From: an uncultured Myxococcales bacterium
GTDB taxonomy: Bacteria > Myxococcota > Myxococcia > Myxococcales > Myxococcaceae
Length of the DNA stretch: 64,000 nucleotides
NCBI GenBank assembly: GCA_937980205.1
Contig: CALJKW010000061.1
Location: forward strand, 1 to 64,000
Direction: 5' to 3'
Numbering within the stretch: position 1 is the first letter of the stretch; every line of letters begins with the position of its first letter. A program made the translations under genes and the position numbers. Positions 7,798-17,291 of this stretch are shown in pieces. The notes below the pieces were generated by a model, which had not been told where the DNA came from, made no database searches, and was given only the letters and a program-made list of their open reading frames with translations.

Positions 7798-10700
7798 TCA
7801 CTGGCAGATGCCGCTCGCGCACGCACCGGCGCACGTCGCGCACGCCGCTCCGAACTGTCCGCAGGTGGTCTGTGACTGCTGCGCGACGGGCACACACGCG
7901 CCGCCGCTGGTGCAGCAACCCGAGCAGTTGCTGGAGCTGCAGCCCGGTTGAGACAGAACGTAGTTCGAAGTCGGAGCGTCGGAGGGCTGCACCACGTATT
8001 CGGCAATGAGCGACCGGTTGGCCGCGCTGCGGAAACGAAAGGCTGTGCCGACGAAGACGTTCGAGAACCCCTGTGTGGTGCCTGTGAGGAGCGTGCCGAC
8101 GAGCTGCTCGGTGCAGCTCGGGCTGACCCAATACACCTCAGCGAGCTGGCTCTGGTTCGTGACGCTGAGCGCGACGGCAGTCGTCGGGGCCGGAGCGCTG
8201 CACGCGATGCACTGGGCCTGCGAGCACTGCTGAGCTCCCGAGCACGAGGTGCAGGCGTTGCCGCCGGCGCCACACGCGAACAAGCTGCCGCCGTGATTGC
8301 AGACCCCTTCGGCATCGCAGCACCCCACGGTGCCGCCGAAGAAGGCGCAGGTGGAGGCGGAGCAGGCGGGAGCCGAGAACACTGCCGAGCAGGTGGTGCT
8401 CCGGCCGTGGTCGTCGGCCGCCGAGCCGCTCGGCCTCTTGTACGGTGCGCTGCGGCCTCCCTCGGGGAGGGCCTCGATGCAGAACACGTGCTTCGCGCCA
8501 GCGACGACCAGGCCCCGCGGCAGGGTGACCGTCGCGCCGAGCGTGCGGATCTCGCCGGAGCTCGCGAGGGCGGTGGCGGTTCCGACGCTCTGCAGCCGGA
8601 AGACGGAGACGACGTACGTCGCCGCAGGCTGTGCGCTCCAGGAGAGCGACGGCGTCACCGAGCTCAAAGCGCCTCCCGTCGCGAACGAGACACCGTCTGC
8701 GACGGCGGCGACGAGATCGAGCGACGGACGGGCGCGAGCTGTTGCGGCGCTCGCCGGCCGGGTGCGGGTGACACTGGACCACAGCCTGGCTGCGGTGGTG
8801 GTTCCCGGCAGGAGGTAGTCGTGGCGGAAGGACAGCGACGTCGTCAGCCGTTCGGGCCAGTGAGATGGAAACGGCTGCCGCGTCGGCCCCGGCACCAGCG
8901 CGATGCCGCCGGTGACGTCTTGCTGCCAGCCCGTGACGTCGGGCTGGTAGACGGAAGTTCCCGAGAAGCCCGCACGTGGGTATTCGACACCCCAGGGCCG
9001 AAGCTCATGGCCGTGATAGAGGACGACGGCGCCAGTGTTCGGCAGCCGAGCCTGATTGGCCTTGAACGCGTCGACGTCGATCTCCTCTACGGGAGAGCTG
9101 AAAGCTGGGCTCACGGTCAGGAACGAACCGGAGACCTGCGTGTCGATGCCGTTGCCCATGGTCAGTCCCGAGGCGCGGAAGATGCGGTCGACCTCCCACT
9201 GTGTGGCGGCTCCGACGCTCGTGGCGCGGTAGATCGCCACGACGTACTCCGTGGCGGGGTCGATCAGTCGTTCGTTCCACGCGAGCGTCACTCGCAGCAC
9301 GCCCGCATTCGGAGAGCCCGAGCCGCTCACGACGCGATCGCTCGCGGCGGTGAAGTAGAACCCTGCCCCCGCACGCGGCGCGATGACGATGCCGTAGTCA
9401 TCGGGACCGAACGGAGCGCCAGCGCTCGCGAGGTCGAGCGAAAGCGTGGTCGCCGCCGAAGCGATGGGGAGCGCGCCGTTCCCCGCACGGTCTCGACCGA
9501 AGTCGATGAGCGGCGCGTCGGTTCGAAACCACTGAAGGCCGCCCCCGGGCGTGACCGGCACCGGGCCCTGGACGACTCCGACGATAGATCCGACTCCGCC
9601 ATCGCCGACCCATGTGCCGGTGACGAGCGTGGGGCCGGTGGCGTCACGCTGCTGCACCGCCGGTGCTACGCCGACGCTCGAGCGAACTGTCGTCGACGCC
9701 GCTCCGTCCCACCACCGGTTGTCCAGCACGAGGTGGACGGTCCGCGAGTTGCGCACGCAGCCCTGCGGCGTCGTCTGGCCGGTGCGGAGGCACTCGGCAT
9801 GGCATCGCCAGTAGCTTTCGTAGGTCGTGCTCAAGGGTCCGCCGTAGCCGGGGTACACCGCGCCGACGCAGACTCCTGGAGTCAGTCGATTCCAGGTGCC
9901 GAGGCGGAAGCTGCGAATGCACTCGCTGGTGCAGGCGCTGCAATCGGACGTGAACATCTTCGCGTCGTGTTCCTCGTCGATGCAGTCGTAGAGACCTATG
10001 AACGCGTTGTGTTCGCCGATGTCCGCACAGCCCAAGCCTCTTCGTTCGCAGTACCAGGCCTTGAACCCGTTAACGCCGCCGCAGACGCTCGAGTAGAAAG
10101 GGACTAGCCCTGAGACGACGTACGGCAGTTGCTGGGCGCGGCAGAGCTGAAGCTTGCCGGGGTCGAAGTTTCCGCAGGGGTGGCAGCCAGGCGGAATGCG
10201 TCGCAGGCCGTAGACGGAGAAGTGGCTCGTCGCGGCTTCGACTCGATTCGCCTCGGCGAGTACGAGTTGCGTGTCGAGCGCGCGCCAAGCTCCGCCTTCT
10301 TCGCGGTGAACGAGGACCAGCTCTGGCTCGCCTGCGTCCGGGTCATCAGAGGTGTCGAGGTCGATCGACGCGGGGACCTCGAACGTGAGCTGCACGGGCG
10401 AGGCGAAGCTGAGCCCCGACGGCTGCAGGTCGTAGGCAACGCCGATGACGCCCGCATCGTCAGACACCTCGGCGACTCGAATGGAAATCATCGCCGAGGC
10501 GCTCATCGCACCCGCGGGGACGGTGAGGTGGAGCTTGCCGTCCGCCGAGCGCAGGACGCCGCCGTCGGCCCCGAGCATCACCATCGCGATGGGTTCGCCA
10601 GCATCGAGGGGACCGGCGTCGACCCCGCCGGCGTCGCTGCTCGCGCCGCCGCCGCCGGTCCCCCCTCCCGCAGCGCCTCCCGCCCAGCCGCCGCCGTCGC

Positions 10701-10824
10701 TGCCGCCGCCCTCGGACCCGCCGGCGTCTCCGCCGGTGGAGCCCCCTGTGCCCCCGTCCACCGGTGAAGAGTCGGGCGAGCAGGCGCCCACGAGCACCAT
10801 TGCTGCGACGACGGCAGCGCGCAT
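7798..10824 (-). CDS. Large secreted lipoprotein with ZU5-like domain and Cys-rich tail
   Basis: The 1008-aa protein has a signal peptide with lipobox (MVLVGAC) and a Gly/Asp-rich linker. A ZU5-like beta domain follows (about residues 78-200), recognised from ADGGVLRSADGKLHLTVPAG and its pattern of hydrophobic strands, ending SHFSVYGL. A disulfide-rich module comes next (about 205-340, PPGCHPCGNFDPG onwards). The middle is beta-rich with WD/Kelch-like spacing but no recognised family. The last 250 residues contain the myxobacterial Cys pattern GCCDAEGVCNHGG and end in CATCAGACASGICQ. Probably anchored in the outer membrane and exposed. Function unknown; a substrate-binding or adhesive role is only inference. 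Confidence 0.78.
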   Translation of the reverse strand: MRAAVVAAMVLVGACSPDSSPVDGGTGGSTGGDAGGSEGGGSDGGGWAGGAAGGGTGGGGASSDAGGVDAGPLDAGEPIAMVMLGADGGVLRSADGKLHLTVPAGAMSASAMISIRVAEVSDDAGVIGVAYDLQPSGLSFASPVQLTFEVPASIDLDTSDDPDAGEPELVLVHREEGGAWRALDTQLVLAEANRVEAATSHFSVYGLRRIPPGCHPCGNFDPGKLQLCRAQQLPYVVSGLVPFYSSVCGGVNGFKAWYCERRGLGCADIGEHNAFIGLYDCIDEEHDAKMFTSDCSACTSECIRSFRLGTWNRLTPGVCVGAVYPGYGGPLSTTYESYWRCHAECLRTGQTTPQGCVRNSRTVHLVLDNRWWDGAASTTVRSSVGVAPAVQQRDATGPTLVTGTWVGDGGVGSIVGVVQGPVPVTPGGGLQWFRTDAPLIDFGRDRAGNGALPIASAATTLSLDLASAGAPFGPDDYGIVIAPRAGAGFYFTAASDRVVSGSGSPNAGVLRVTLAWNERLIDPATEYVVAIYRATSVGAATQWEVDRIFRASGLTMGNGIDTQVSGSFLTVSPAFSSPVEEIDVDAFKANQARLPNTGAVVLYHGHELRPWGVEYPRAGFSGTSVYQPDVTGWQQDVTGGIALVPGPTRQPFPSHWPERLTTSLSFRHDYLLPGTTTAARLWSSVTRTRPASAATARARPSLDLVAAVADGVSFATGGALSSVTPSLSWSAQPAATYVVSVFRLQSVGTATALASSGEIRTLGATVTLPRGLVVAGAKHVFCIEALPEGGRSAPYKRPSGSAADDHGRSTTCSAVFSAPACSASTCAFFGGTVGCCDAEGVCNHGGSLFACGAGGNACTSCSGAQQCSQAQCIACSAPAPTTAVALSVTNQSQLAEVYWVSPSCTEQLVGTLLTGTTQGFSNVFVGTAFRFRSAANRSLIAEYVVQPSDAPTSNYVLSQPGCSSSNCSGCCTSGGACVPVAQQSQTTCGQFGAACATCAGACASGICQ

Positions 10825-10834
10825 GGTGGCCTCC

Positions 10835-11707
10835 CTACTGCGTGATGATTTGGTACGGCGAGGTCAGCACCGGCACCGACGTGGGTGTCGTCGCGAACAT
10901 GTTGAAGGTGCCGCCGCCGGTGAATGGCTGACATGCGCCGTTGGCCCAGGTCGAGCCGGGGCTGACGAGGGTGGGGACCATCGGGCTGCTGCGGCGGTGA
11001 ACGGTGTTGCCTTGACCGGCGACGCAGGTGTCCGCGACTCCGTACGCGTAGGGCACTCCGACGCAGCCGGCGTCAGGGAAGTACGATTGCTCGGGAATGT
11101 TGAACAGGTTCTGCCCGATGAGGCTGACCGCGCAGCCGGCGCTCGGAATGAAGGTGTGGAAGGGGCCGACCATCGGGCCAATCACCACGCCGTTGCCGTC
11201 GACCACGACGCGTCGCGGACCAGGAGGACCTTGCACGCCCTGGAGACCCTGAACGCCCTGAATGCCCTGCACCCCCTGCGGGCCTTGGGGGCCTTGCGGG
11301 CCGGCGTCCCCCGGGGGGCCCTGGAGTCCGTTGCAGATGTACGCGGTGACGCCTGACTGGGTCAGCGCGACGCCGCCGCGCGCGCAGTTGGCTCCGGCAG
11401 GCTCGTTCGAGAGCAGCACCGAGTCGCCTTTCGGACCGGCGATGATGACCACGCCGCCGTCGATGGCGAGCGATCCACCGTCAGCGGCCTGAAGCACCAC
11501 CACCTGGCCCGGTAGCCCTTGCTCGCCCCGCGCGCCGTCCATGCCTGGTGCGCCCATCGTGCCCATCGCGCCCATGGGCCCCGTCGCTCCGGCGGCCCCC
11601 ATCGGCCCTGGGTCGCCCTTCGCACCCTGCGGGCCCTGCGGGCCCTCTTTCGCGGTGCAGCCGATGACCACGAACGCTGCGATGAAGGCGACTCTGGTGT
11701 TCCCCAT
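10835..11707 (-). CDS. Collagen-like repeat lipoprotein
   Basis: The start ATG 11707 gives a 290-aa product with a signal peptide ending FVVIGC (lipobox). Two Gly-X-Y runs follow (about residues 21-65, EGPQGPQGAKGDPGPMG onwards, and about 125-165, PPGDAGPQGPQG onwards). They are separated by a beta-like segment and followed by a C-terminal globular part with paired cysteines. Bacterial collagen-like tracts form trimeric stalks, so this is probably an outer-surface rod. Phage tail fibres can look similar, but the lipoprotein signal and the lack of phage neighbours argue against that. It lies 10 bp upstream of the ZU5 lipoprotein gene on the same strand and is likely co-transcribed with it. Confidence 0.8.
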   Translation of the reverse strand: MGNTRVAFIAAFVVIGCTAKEGPQGPQGAKGDPGPMGAAGATGPMGAMGTMGAPGMDGARGEQGLPGQVVVLQAADGGSLAIDGGVVIIAGPKGDSVLLSNEPAGANCARGGVALTQSGVTAYICNGLQGPPGDAGPQGPQGPQGVQGIQGVQGLQGVQGPPGPRRVVVDGNGVVIGPMVGPFHTFIPSAGCAVSLIGQNLFNIPEQSYFPDAGCVGVPYAYGVADTCVAGQGNTVHRRSSPMVPTLVSPGSTWANGACQPFTGGGTFNMFATTPTSVPVLTSPYQIITQ

Positions 11708-12222
11708 GCGCTGGTCTCCGAGAAGGTTGAGGCGCGAAGGGTACGGAGTGGTGACAGCCGCCGGAATTAGGGTCACCACGTACGTGCTTACGCGCAGACG
11801 GTTTTGCCCAGCAGTGCAGTTGACCGGATTGGTGGGTTTCTGCTCGCTCCGCTGCGAAGCGCGACCGACGTCCTTGACATGCCGGATCAGGCTGCGACGC
11901 CTGAGCGTATCGAGCGGACGGCCTCACGGCGGGAGGCTCGGTTCGGGACGAGTCACCTCTTCATCCGGGGCGTCGGCGAGGAGTTCGTTCGCCTCGCACG
12001 TCGCATCGCACGCCATTGCTGCGGAAATGCGCGAAAGCCGGCGTCAGGGGCCCAGGAGGTACTGCTGCGGCGTCCGCACGTGGAGCTCGGTTCGACCGAC
12101 GATGTCCTGCGGGTTCCACGTCACGATCGTCCGACACCGGGGAAACCGCCTCCAACCACGGGGTCACCCGGGAAAGCCACCCGCAGCTCGACCAGACACG
12201 GCCCGGCGAGCTGAGCGCGTCT
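11708..12222. other. Gene-poor stretch with coding relics
   Basis: No complete gene is convincing here. The minus strand carries a PIN-domain-like C-terminal relic (12044-12165). A possible 30-codon ORF at 11924-12016 minus has coding-like codon use but no recognised family. The rest holds the upstream region of the collagen-like lipoprotein gene. Confidence 0.5.
12044..12165 (-). pseudogene. C-terminal remnant of a PIN-domain (VapC-like) toxin
   Basis: The minus-strand frame ending at 12044 encodes TIVTWNPQDI, then LHVRTPQQYLLGP and a stop. This matches the usual end of PIN ribonucleases (IVTRNPKDF, a short gap, then TPxEFL). An in-frame stop lies just upstream, and the N-terminal catalytic acidic residues are absent, so only about 39 codons remain. 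No cognate antitoxin gene was found. The family call rests on this short motif only. Confidence 0.4.
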
Positions 12223-12732
12223 TCAACCCGAGTTCCAGACCTTCACAATCAGCTGCGCGCGCGAGAACGAGCTGCTCTTGGCGAGCAGGCGAGACACGTG
12301 CACCTCTATCGTGCGCTCGCTGCATCCCAGCGCGTTGGCCATGTCCTTGTTCGCGTCGCCGTTCGCCAAGAGCCGCAGCACGTCGCGCTCGCGCGGGGTC
12401 AGCTGCCACAGGGTGCCGCGGCGCTCGAGCGGGCAGCTGACCTGCTCGGTCTGCCGCACCGCGACCTTGAGCGCCGGGTCCCCCGCGCCCTCGACGCCGA
12501 TGACGCGCCAACCCGGCCCCGCACCGGGCCGCTCACCGGTCGTCTCGAGGTGCCGCGATGCGAGGCCATTCGCGACGACGACCGCGTTCGCTCGGTTCAG
12601 CAGCGCCGCAGGCCGATCGACGAGCTCCAACAGTAGCTGAAACCCCTTCAATACCGTCGTGGAGTCCACGTACGAGCCTTCAGCAATGGGACGGCCACTG
12701 ACACTCTGCTCGGAGACCCAATTCGGCTGCAT
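12223..12732 (-). CDS. Orphan LuxR-type transcriptional regulator
   Basis: The 169-aa protein has an N-terminal PAS-like segment (LLLELVDRPAALLNRANAVV) and a C-terminal LuxR HTH: LTPRERDVLRLLANGDANKD, then GCSERTIEVHVSRLLAKS. It lacks a receiver domain. The HTH closely resembles the regulator at 7357-7794, and the two are probably paralogues. It diverges from the kinase-AAA-TPR gene with 34 bp between the starts, so they may share a control region and the regulator may act on its neighbour. The first methionine at 12732 is taken as start; an internal start near VLKGFQ is possible. Confidence 0.75.
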   Translation of the reverse strand: MQPNWVSEQSVSGRPIAEGSYVDSTTVLKGFQLLLELVDRPAALLNRANAVVVANGLASRHLETTGERPGAGPGWRVIGVEGAGDPALKVAVRQTEQVSCPLERRGTLWQLTPRERDVLRLLANGDANKDMANALGCSERTIEVHVSRLLAKSSSFSRAQLIVKVWNSG

Positions 12733-12766
12733 CCTTACGCGCCGAGCGGCCCGCTAGAGCCCGCGA

Positions 12767-15700
12767 ATGCGATCGCAATCGCAGAACGCACTGGGATGCA
12801 GCATGCTCCCGCCGAGCATGGAGCGTGGCTTCGGTCCCTACGAGGTCGTGCGAAAGCTGGGAGCCGGCGCCGCCGGCATCGTCTACGAGGTCCACGACGC
12901 CTCCCGGTCCATTCGTGCTGCGTTGAAGACCCTGCCGCAGCTCGACGCCGCCGCCGCTGCCCGTTTGAAGACCGAGTTCCGCACCGCTTCGGGCGTCCAC
13001 CACAAGAACCTCGTCCGGCTCTACGAGCTCGCGGAGTGGGATGGCCGGTGGGGCTTCACCATGGAGTTGCTCAGCGGCAGGCCGCTCGGCCGCGTGCGGC
13101 CCGCCGACGCGCGTGCAGTGTTTGCGCAGCTCGCGCTGGGCGTCGCGGAGCTCCACCGCCACGGTGTCCTCCACCTCGACCTGAAGCCGGCGAACGTCAT
13201 GCTCGAACCCGACGGTCGGGTGGTGCTCCTCGACTTCGGCGTCTCTCAGCTCGCGACGGGCAAGACCTCTGCTGGAGCTCTTGGTGGAACACCGCGGTAC
13301 ATGGCGCCCGAGCGGCTCGCGCGCGCGTCCTCGACCCGGGCCAGCGATTGGTACGGCTTCGGCCTAACCCTCTTCGAGGCGCTTACCGGAGCCCTGCCGT
13401 TCGACGATCCCTGGGACACCGTGGAGCCGGGTTGGAAGGCCCCCCGTCTGCGCAGCCGCGTTGCCGACGTGCCCGAGGAGCTCGACGCACTCTGCGCGGC
13501 GCTGCTCGAGCCCGATGTAGCATCGCGCGCAGGCGAGTCGCAGGTCTTCGACTGTTTCGGGCTCCAGTCGTCCGGGCCTGCGCCCAGCTCGGGACTCGTC
13601 GGACGCGAAGCGGCGCTCGCCGAGCTCGATGCCGCGCTGACCCGCGTCTCGGCGGGAGCGACCCTCCTGGTCCGCCTTGTCGGGGGCTCCGGCATCGGCA
13701 AGTCGGCAGTGCTCGATGCCTTCTGCGAACGCACGGCCGAGGCCCGAACGGCGATCGTGCTGCGCGGCCGATGCTTCGAGTGGGAGTCGGGCGGCTTCAA
13801 GGGGCTCGATTCGGCGATCGAAGCGCTGCGCGCCCACTTCGGCCGCGATGTCCTCGGCGGCGAGGCGCTCGATGCCGCGGCCCAGCTCTTTCCGTCGGTG
13901 TCGTGGAGCGCCGGAAGTACTCCACGCACCCCTGGCACCGATGAGCGCGCCCGCGCGTTCATTGCCGTGAAGCGAATGCTGGTCCGCGCCTCTGAACGAC
14001 AACCGCTGCTGCTCGCGATCGACGACGCACAGTGGGGTGACCTCGACGGCGCGAGACTGCTGCACGAGCTCTTGTCGCAACCGGGAGTCCCGCGTCTCAT
14101 GGTCGTGCTCGCATATCGACCCGCCGAGGGCACGGCGCTCGATCAGGTGCTCGAGGCCGGCACGGCGGGGTTCGTCACGGCGACTGTCGACCTTCCCCCG
14201 CTCGCGCGTGAGGACGTCCAGCGACTCGCGCGCGCGCTTTCGCCCGACGCCGCCGCCGAGCTGATCGACCGCGTCACGGGCGAGGCCGGCGGCAACCCGT
14301 TTCTGATCGGTCAGCTCGCGCGGCATGGCCACGCTGGGCGGCTCGAAGACATCGTTCGCGCGCGCGTGGGGGCGCTTGCACCCGAGGCGCGGCGCGTGCT
14401 CGAGGTGGTCGCCGTTGCCGGAAGGCTCGACGGGCAGGACCTTGCCCTCACCGCAGCCGACAGCAACGCGGATCCGCATCGCGTGCTCCACGAGCTGCGC
14501 GCAGGGCTCTTCGTCCGGACGGGTGGCCCACGCGGCAGCGATCCGATCGAGCTGCATCACGATCGCCTGCGCGACGGCATCCTGCGCGGCCTCGACGCCG
14601 GCTACCGGCGCGAGCTTCACCGGTCCATCGCTGAAGTTCTGGAGCGGCGAGGCAACGCTGACCCGCATCAGCTGAGCGTCCATCACGAAGGCGCCGGCTC
14701 ACTCGAGGTCGCCGCACGGCACGCCGCGGTCGCCGCCCGCCGCGCGTTCGACTCGCTCGCGTTTCAGCAGGCGGCCAAGCAGCTCGAGCGCGCCCTCGGC
14801 CTCGCGCCCGATGCCCACCCCGAGCGCAGGTTGTGGCTCGAGCTCCGTGCGCGCGCCTTGTTCAACGCCGGCCGCGGCGCAGAGGCAGGTCCGGTCTTCG
14901 TCGCCGCCGCGGGGCTCACAGACGCGAGCGAGGGCCGCGAGCTCCGGAGACTCGCCGGCGAGGCTTGGCTCACTTCCGGGCAGATCGAGGCGGGGCTCGA
15001 GGTGCTCGTCCCCCTCGCGGCCGAGGTGGGGCTGAATTTCCATCGCGCCGAATGGCGCGCGATGCTCTCGGGGTTGTCTGAGCTGGTGCGGCTGCGCTTC
15101 TCGAACGTGGAGCGACCTGCGCTCGGGGCACCTTCCACACCGGAGCAGATGTTCGAGCTCGATCTGTGTTGGACGATCGGCCGCGGGCTCGGCGCGATCC
15201 AGCCGGCGCTCGGCGTCGACTTCATGTTCCGGGCGCTGAACCGTGCGTTGCGCGTCGGTGAGCCGCGGCGGCTCGTCCGTGCGCTTGCGACGCAGGGCGC
15301 CGCGCTCGTCGCGCTGGGTGGGCCGCTGCGCAGCCTCGGCGAAGCGTGCTTGCGGCGAGCGGAGCGCATCGCCACCGAGACCGGCGATCCCCAGCTTCAG
15401 GGCACGCTGCTGGTGTTCCGCGGCTTCTCGGAGATCGCCGGGGCGGGCCGCTGGCCGATCGCGCGCGCGCTCGCCGACGAGGGGGTGCGCATGCTCCGCG
15501 AGCGATGCGTCGGGGTCGCGTGGGAAGTCGACATGGGTCTCGGCGTACGCCTCAAGGCCTTCGAGCCCACGGGCGAGATTCGAGCGCTCGGCGAAGAGGC
15601 GGCGCAGTGGAGCCGCGAGGCCGCCGACCGCGGTGACCTCTACACCCAGATGGTGGCCGCTGGCCTCGTGGCGCAGCACGATCTCGCGCGCGACGACGTC

Positions 15701-16333
15701 GCCTCCGCGCGGCAGCGCTTCCCGCGCCTGCTCGCGGGGTGGAAGCGGGAGCCGTACACGGTTCAGCACTACCACGCGACCCGTCTCGACGTGATGGCGG
15801 ACCTGTACGAGGGCCGCCCGCATGACGGCGTGCGGAAGCTCGAGGCCGATTGGCCTGCGATGAAGAAGATTCAGATTCACCGGCTGTCGCTGTCGCGCAT
15901 CGAGCTCGCCGCGCTGCAGGCGAACGTGCTGCTCAGCGCGGGCCACGACTTGAACGTCGTGCGCCGAATCTCGAAGAGGCTCGCTGCCGAGGCTCGCAGT
16001 GATGGTCCGCCCCACGCCGCCATGCTCCGCGGGTGGTTGGCGTCCTTCGAGGGACGCGCCGAAGAGGCCCGCGTGCTGCTCGACCAGGCGCGGGTGGGGT
16101 ACGCGGCGAACGACATGGGGCAGTGGGCGTGCGCCACCGAGCGGCTGCTCGCCGAGCTGCGCGGCGACGACGCGGCTGTGGCGCGCGCGGATAACTGGTT
16201 CCGCAGCCGCGGCGTCGTGCGCCCCGAGGCCTGGGCCCGCGTGTTCGTGCCGCCGCTCAGAGCAGCGAGTATCGCGGATGGAAGCAGAGGTACGCCTTCG
16301 CTTCCAGCTGGTCCGGCGACGACGAGACCTTGA
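12767..16333 (+). CDS. Ser/Thr protein kinase fused to AAA-type ATPase and TPR-like sensor
   Basis: This cytoplasmic signalling protein has 1188 aa. The kinase domain is about residues 24-265: G-loop GAGAAG at 32-37, catalytic Lys 54 (AALKTL), HLDLKPAN with Asp 138, DFG 156-158, and an APE motif as MAPERL. All key residues are present, so it should be active. An AAA/STAND ATPase follows, with Walker A GGSGIGKS (306-313) and Walker B LLLAIDDAQWGD. The remaining 650 residues are helical with TPR-like repeats. The design resembles PknK-type kinases, which link phosphorylation to ligand- or protein-sensing. The first Met is at 12767, but Met 18 (MERGFGPYEVV, 12818) is equally plausible. Its 3' end overlaps the convergent gene by 77 bp. 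Confidence 0.88.
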   Translation: MRSQSQNALGCSMLPPSMERGFGPYEVVRKLGAGAAGIVYEVHDASRSIRAALKTLPQLDAAAAARLKTEFRTASGVHHKNLVRLYELAEWDGRWGFTMELLSGRPLGRVRPADARAVFAQLALGVAELHRHGVLHLDLKPANVMLEPDGRVVLLDFGVSQLATGKTSAGALGGTPRYMAPERLARASSTRASDWYGFGLTLFEALTGALPFDDPWDTVEPGWKAPRLRSRVADVPEELDALCAALLEPDVASRAGESQVFDCFGLQSSGPAPSSGLVGREAALAELDAALTRVSAGATLLVRLVGGSGIGKSAVLDAFCERTAEARTAIVLRGRCFEWESGGFKGLDSAIEALRAHFGRDVLGGEALDAAAQLFPSVSWSAGSTPRTPGTDERARAFIAVKRMLVRASERQPLLLAIDDAQWGDLDGARLLHELLSQPGVPRLMVVLAYRPAEGTALDQVLEAGTAGFVTATVDLPPLAREDVQRLARALSPDAAAELIDRVTGEAGGNPFLIGQLARHGHAGRLEDIVRARVGALAPEARRVLEVVAVAGRLDGQDLALTAADSNADPHRVLHELRAGLFVRTGGPRGSDPIELHHDRLRDGILRGLDAGYRRELHRSIAEVLERRGNADPHQLSVHHEGAGSLEVAARHAAVAARRAFDSLAFQQAAKQLERALGLAPDAHPERRLWLELRARALFNAGRGAEAGPVFVAAAGLTDASEGRELRRLAGEAWLTSGQIEAGLEVLVPLAAEVGLNFHRAEWRAMLSGLSELVRLRFSNVERPALGAPSTPEQMFELDLCWTIGRGLGAIQPALGVDFMFRALNRALRVGEPRRLVRALATQGAALVALGGPLRSLGEACLRRAERIATETGDPQLQGTLLVFRGFSEIAGAGRWPIARALADEGVRMLRERCVGVAWEVDMGLGVRLKAFEPTGEIRALGEEAAQWSREAADRGDLYTQMVAAGLVAQHDLARDDVASARQRFPRLLAGWKREPYTVQHYHATRLDVMADLYEGRPHDGVRKLEADWPAMKKIQIHRLSLSRIELAALQANVLLSAGHDLNVVRRISKRLAAEARSDGPPHAAMLRGWLASFEGRAEEARVLLDQARVGYAANDMGQWACATERLLAELRGDDAAVARADNWFRSRGVVRPEAWARVFVPPLRAASIADGSRGTPSLPAGPATTRP

Positions 16334-17291
16334 AGAAGAGCTGCCGGTCGAGGCGCGCCGGAATCGGGTCGTCGTCGAAGTGCAGGCGCTCGGAGCCCAC
16401 CCAGGCGAGCGCGGCGTCCAGCTTCTCGGGCTCGGCGTCACACTCTGCCGCGACGGCGCCGGCGAACTGCTTCCAACGGGGGTTCTTCGCCGGCGTGGTC
16501 GAGAGGTTGAAGTCGAAAGCGAGACGATTGTGGACGTGGGTCGAGAGCTCGACCTGGACGTGGATGTAGTCGTAGCCGCCGCCGAAGAGCTTGCGCATGC
16601 GCTTGAGCTGCGGCTTCGTGCCGCTCCAGTCGATCTGCTGGAGCCAGCGCGGAACGTCGTCGTAGGGGAGGATCGCGCCGATGCGCAGCGCGCCGCCGGG
16701 CCGGTGCGGCATGCCGACGACGTGGAGCATGCGGCCGTCGTCGGGCAGGGCGCGTGTGCACCGGGTGATGACGTCGAGCTGCTGCCGCGAAGGCGCCTTC
16801 CCCAGCGCCCAGCGGAGGCCCTCTTTCGCGGTGGCCCGCACCCGGGCCTCGTCTTGTCTGCCGATCGGTGCGTGGTGGGGATAACCCTTTCGCAGGTAGT
16901 CCGGATAAAGGCAGACAAAGACAAACGGGTCGGGAGCGGCGCCCTTCGACGGGACGTCGTACTCGACCCAGATGGCGCTCGCCTCGCGCGCGAGCAGCGA
17001 GCCGTCCCGGGTCCACTCGGTGAGGTACGGGCGAGCGGCGCCGAAGGCCTTGCCCTCAGAAGGCAGCACGTCGCGCAGGGCGTGCTGCCCGTCGTTGCCT
17101 TGCGCAGCGTAGACCATCACGTCGCAGGGGGTGTCGGTCGAGACCAAGCGACACTCGATGCATCCCGAGCGCCAGGCCCCCGGAACATGGCCTCCCCGAG
17201 TCCGGAGAGCATCGAACTGTCGCGTCCCGACAAGGACATCCGGAACCCAGCCTTCGATGCGCCGAAGAAGATCCGTCAGCGGGCGAATCAC
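16257..17291 (-). CDS. Uncharacterised 344-aa protein, last gene of a four-gene operon
   Basis: No domain was recognised with confidence. Visible features are an SGCIECRL segment, an acidic strand ASAIWVEYDV (about 103-112), an IDWSGTKPQ turn followed by an LFGGGYDYIHVQVEL strand, and a C-terminal LEAKAYLCFHPR. From memory, the last block and overall order resemble an uncharacterised ~350-aa family also found in cyanobacteria. This was not verified. No signal peptide, so probably cytoplasmic. It overlaps the upstream gene as ATGA (17288-17291) and its 3' end overlaps the convergent kinase gene. Confidence 0.7.
   Translation of the reverse strand: MIRPLTDLLRRIEGWVPDVLVGTRQFDALRTRGGHVPGAWRSGCIECRLVSTDTPCDVMVYAAQGNDGQHALRDVLPSEGKAFGAARPYLTEWTRDGSLLAREASAIWVEYDVPSKGAAPDPFVFVCLYPDYLRKGYPHHAPIGRQDEARVRATAKEGLRWALGKAPSRQQLDVITRCTRALPDDGRMLHVVGMPHRPGGALRIGAILPYDDVPRWLQQIDWSGTKPQLKRMRKLFGGGYDYIHVQVELSTHVHNRLAFDFNLSTTPAKNPRWKQFAGAVAAECDAEPEKLDAALAWVGSERLHFDDDPIPARLDRQLFFKVSSSPDQLEAKAYLCFHPRYSLL

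Noticed and set aside
10835..11707. Phage tail-fibre collagen-like protein
   Set aside because: It has a lipoprotein signal and lies with other lipoproteins; no phage genes are in the window.
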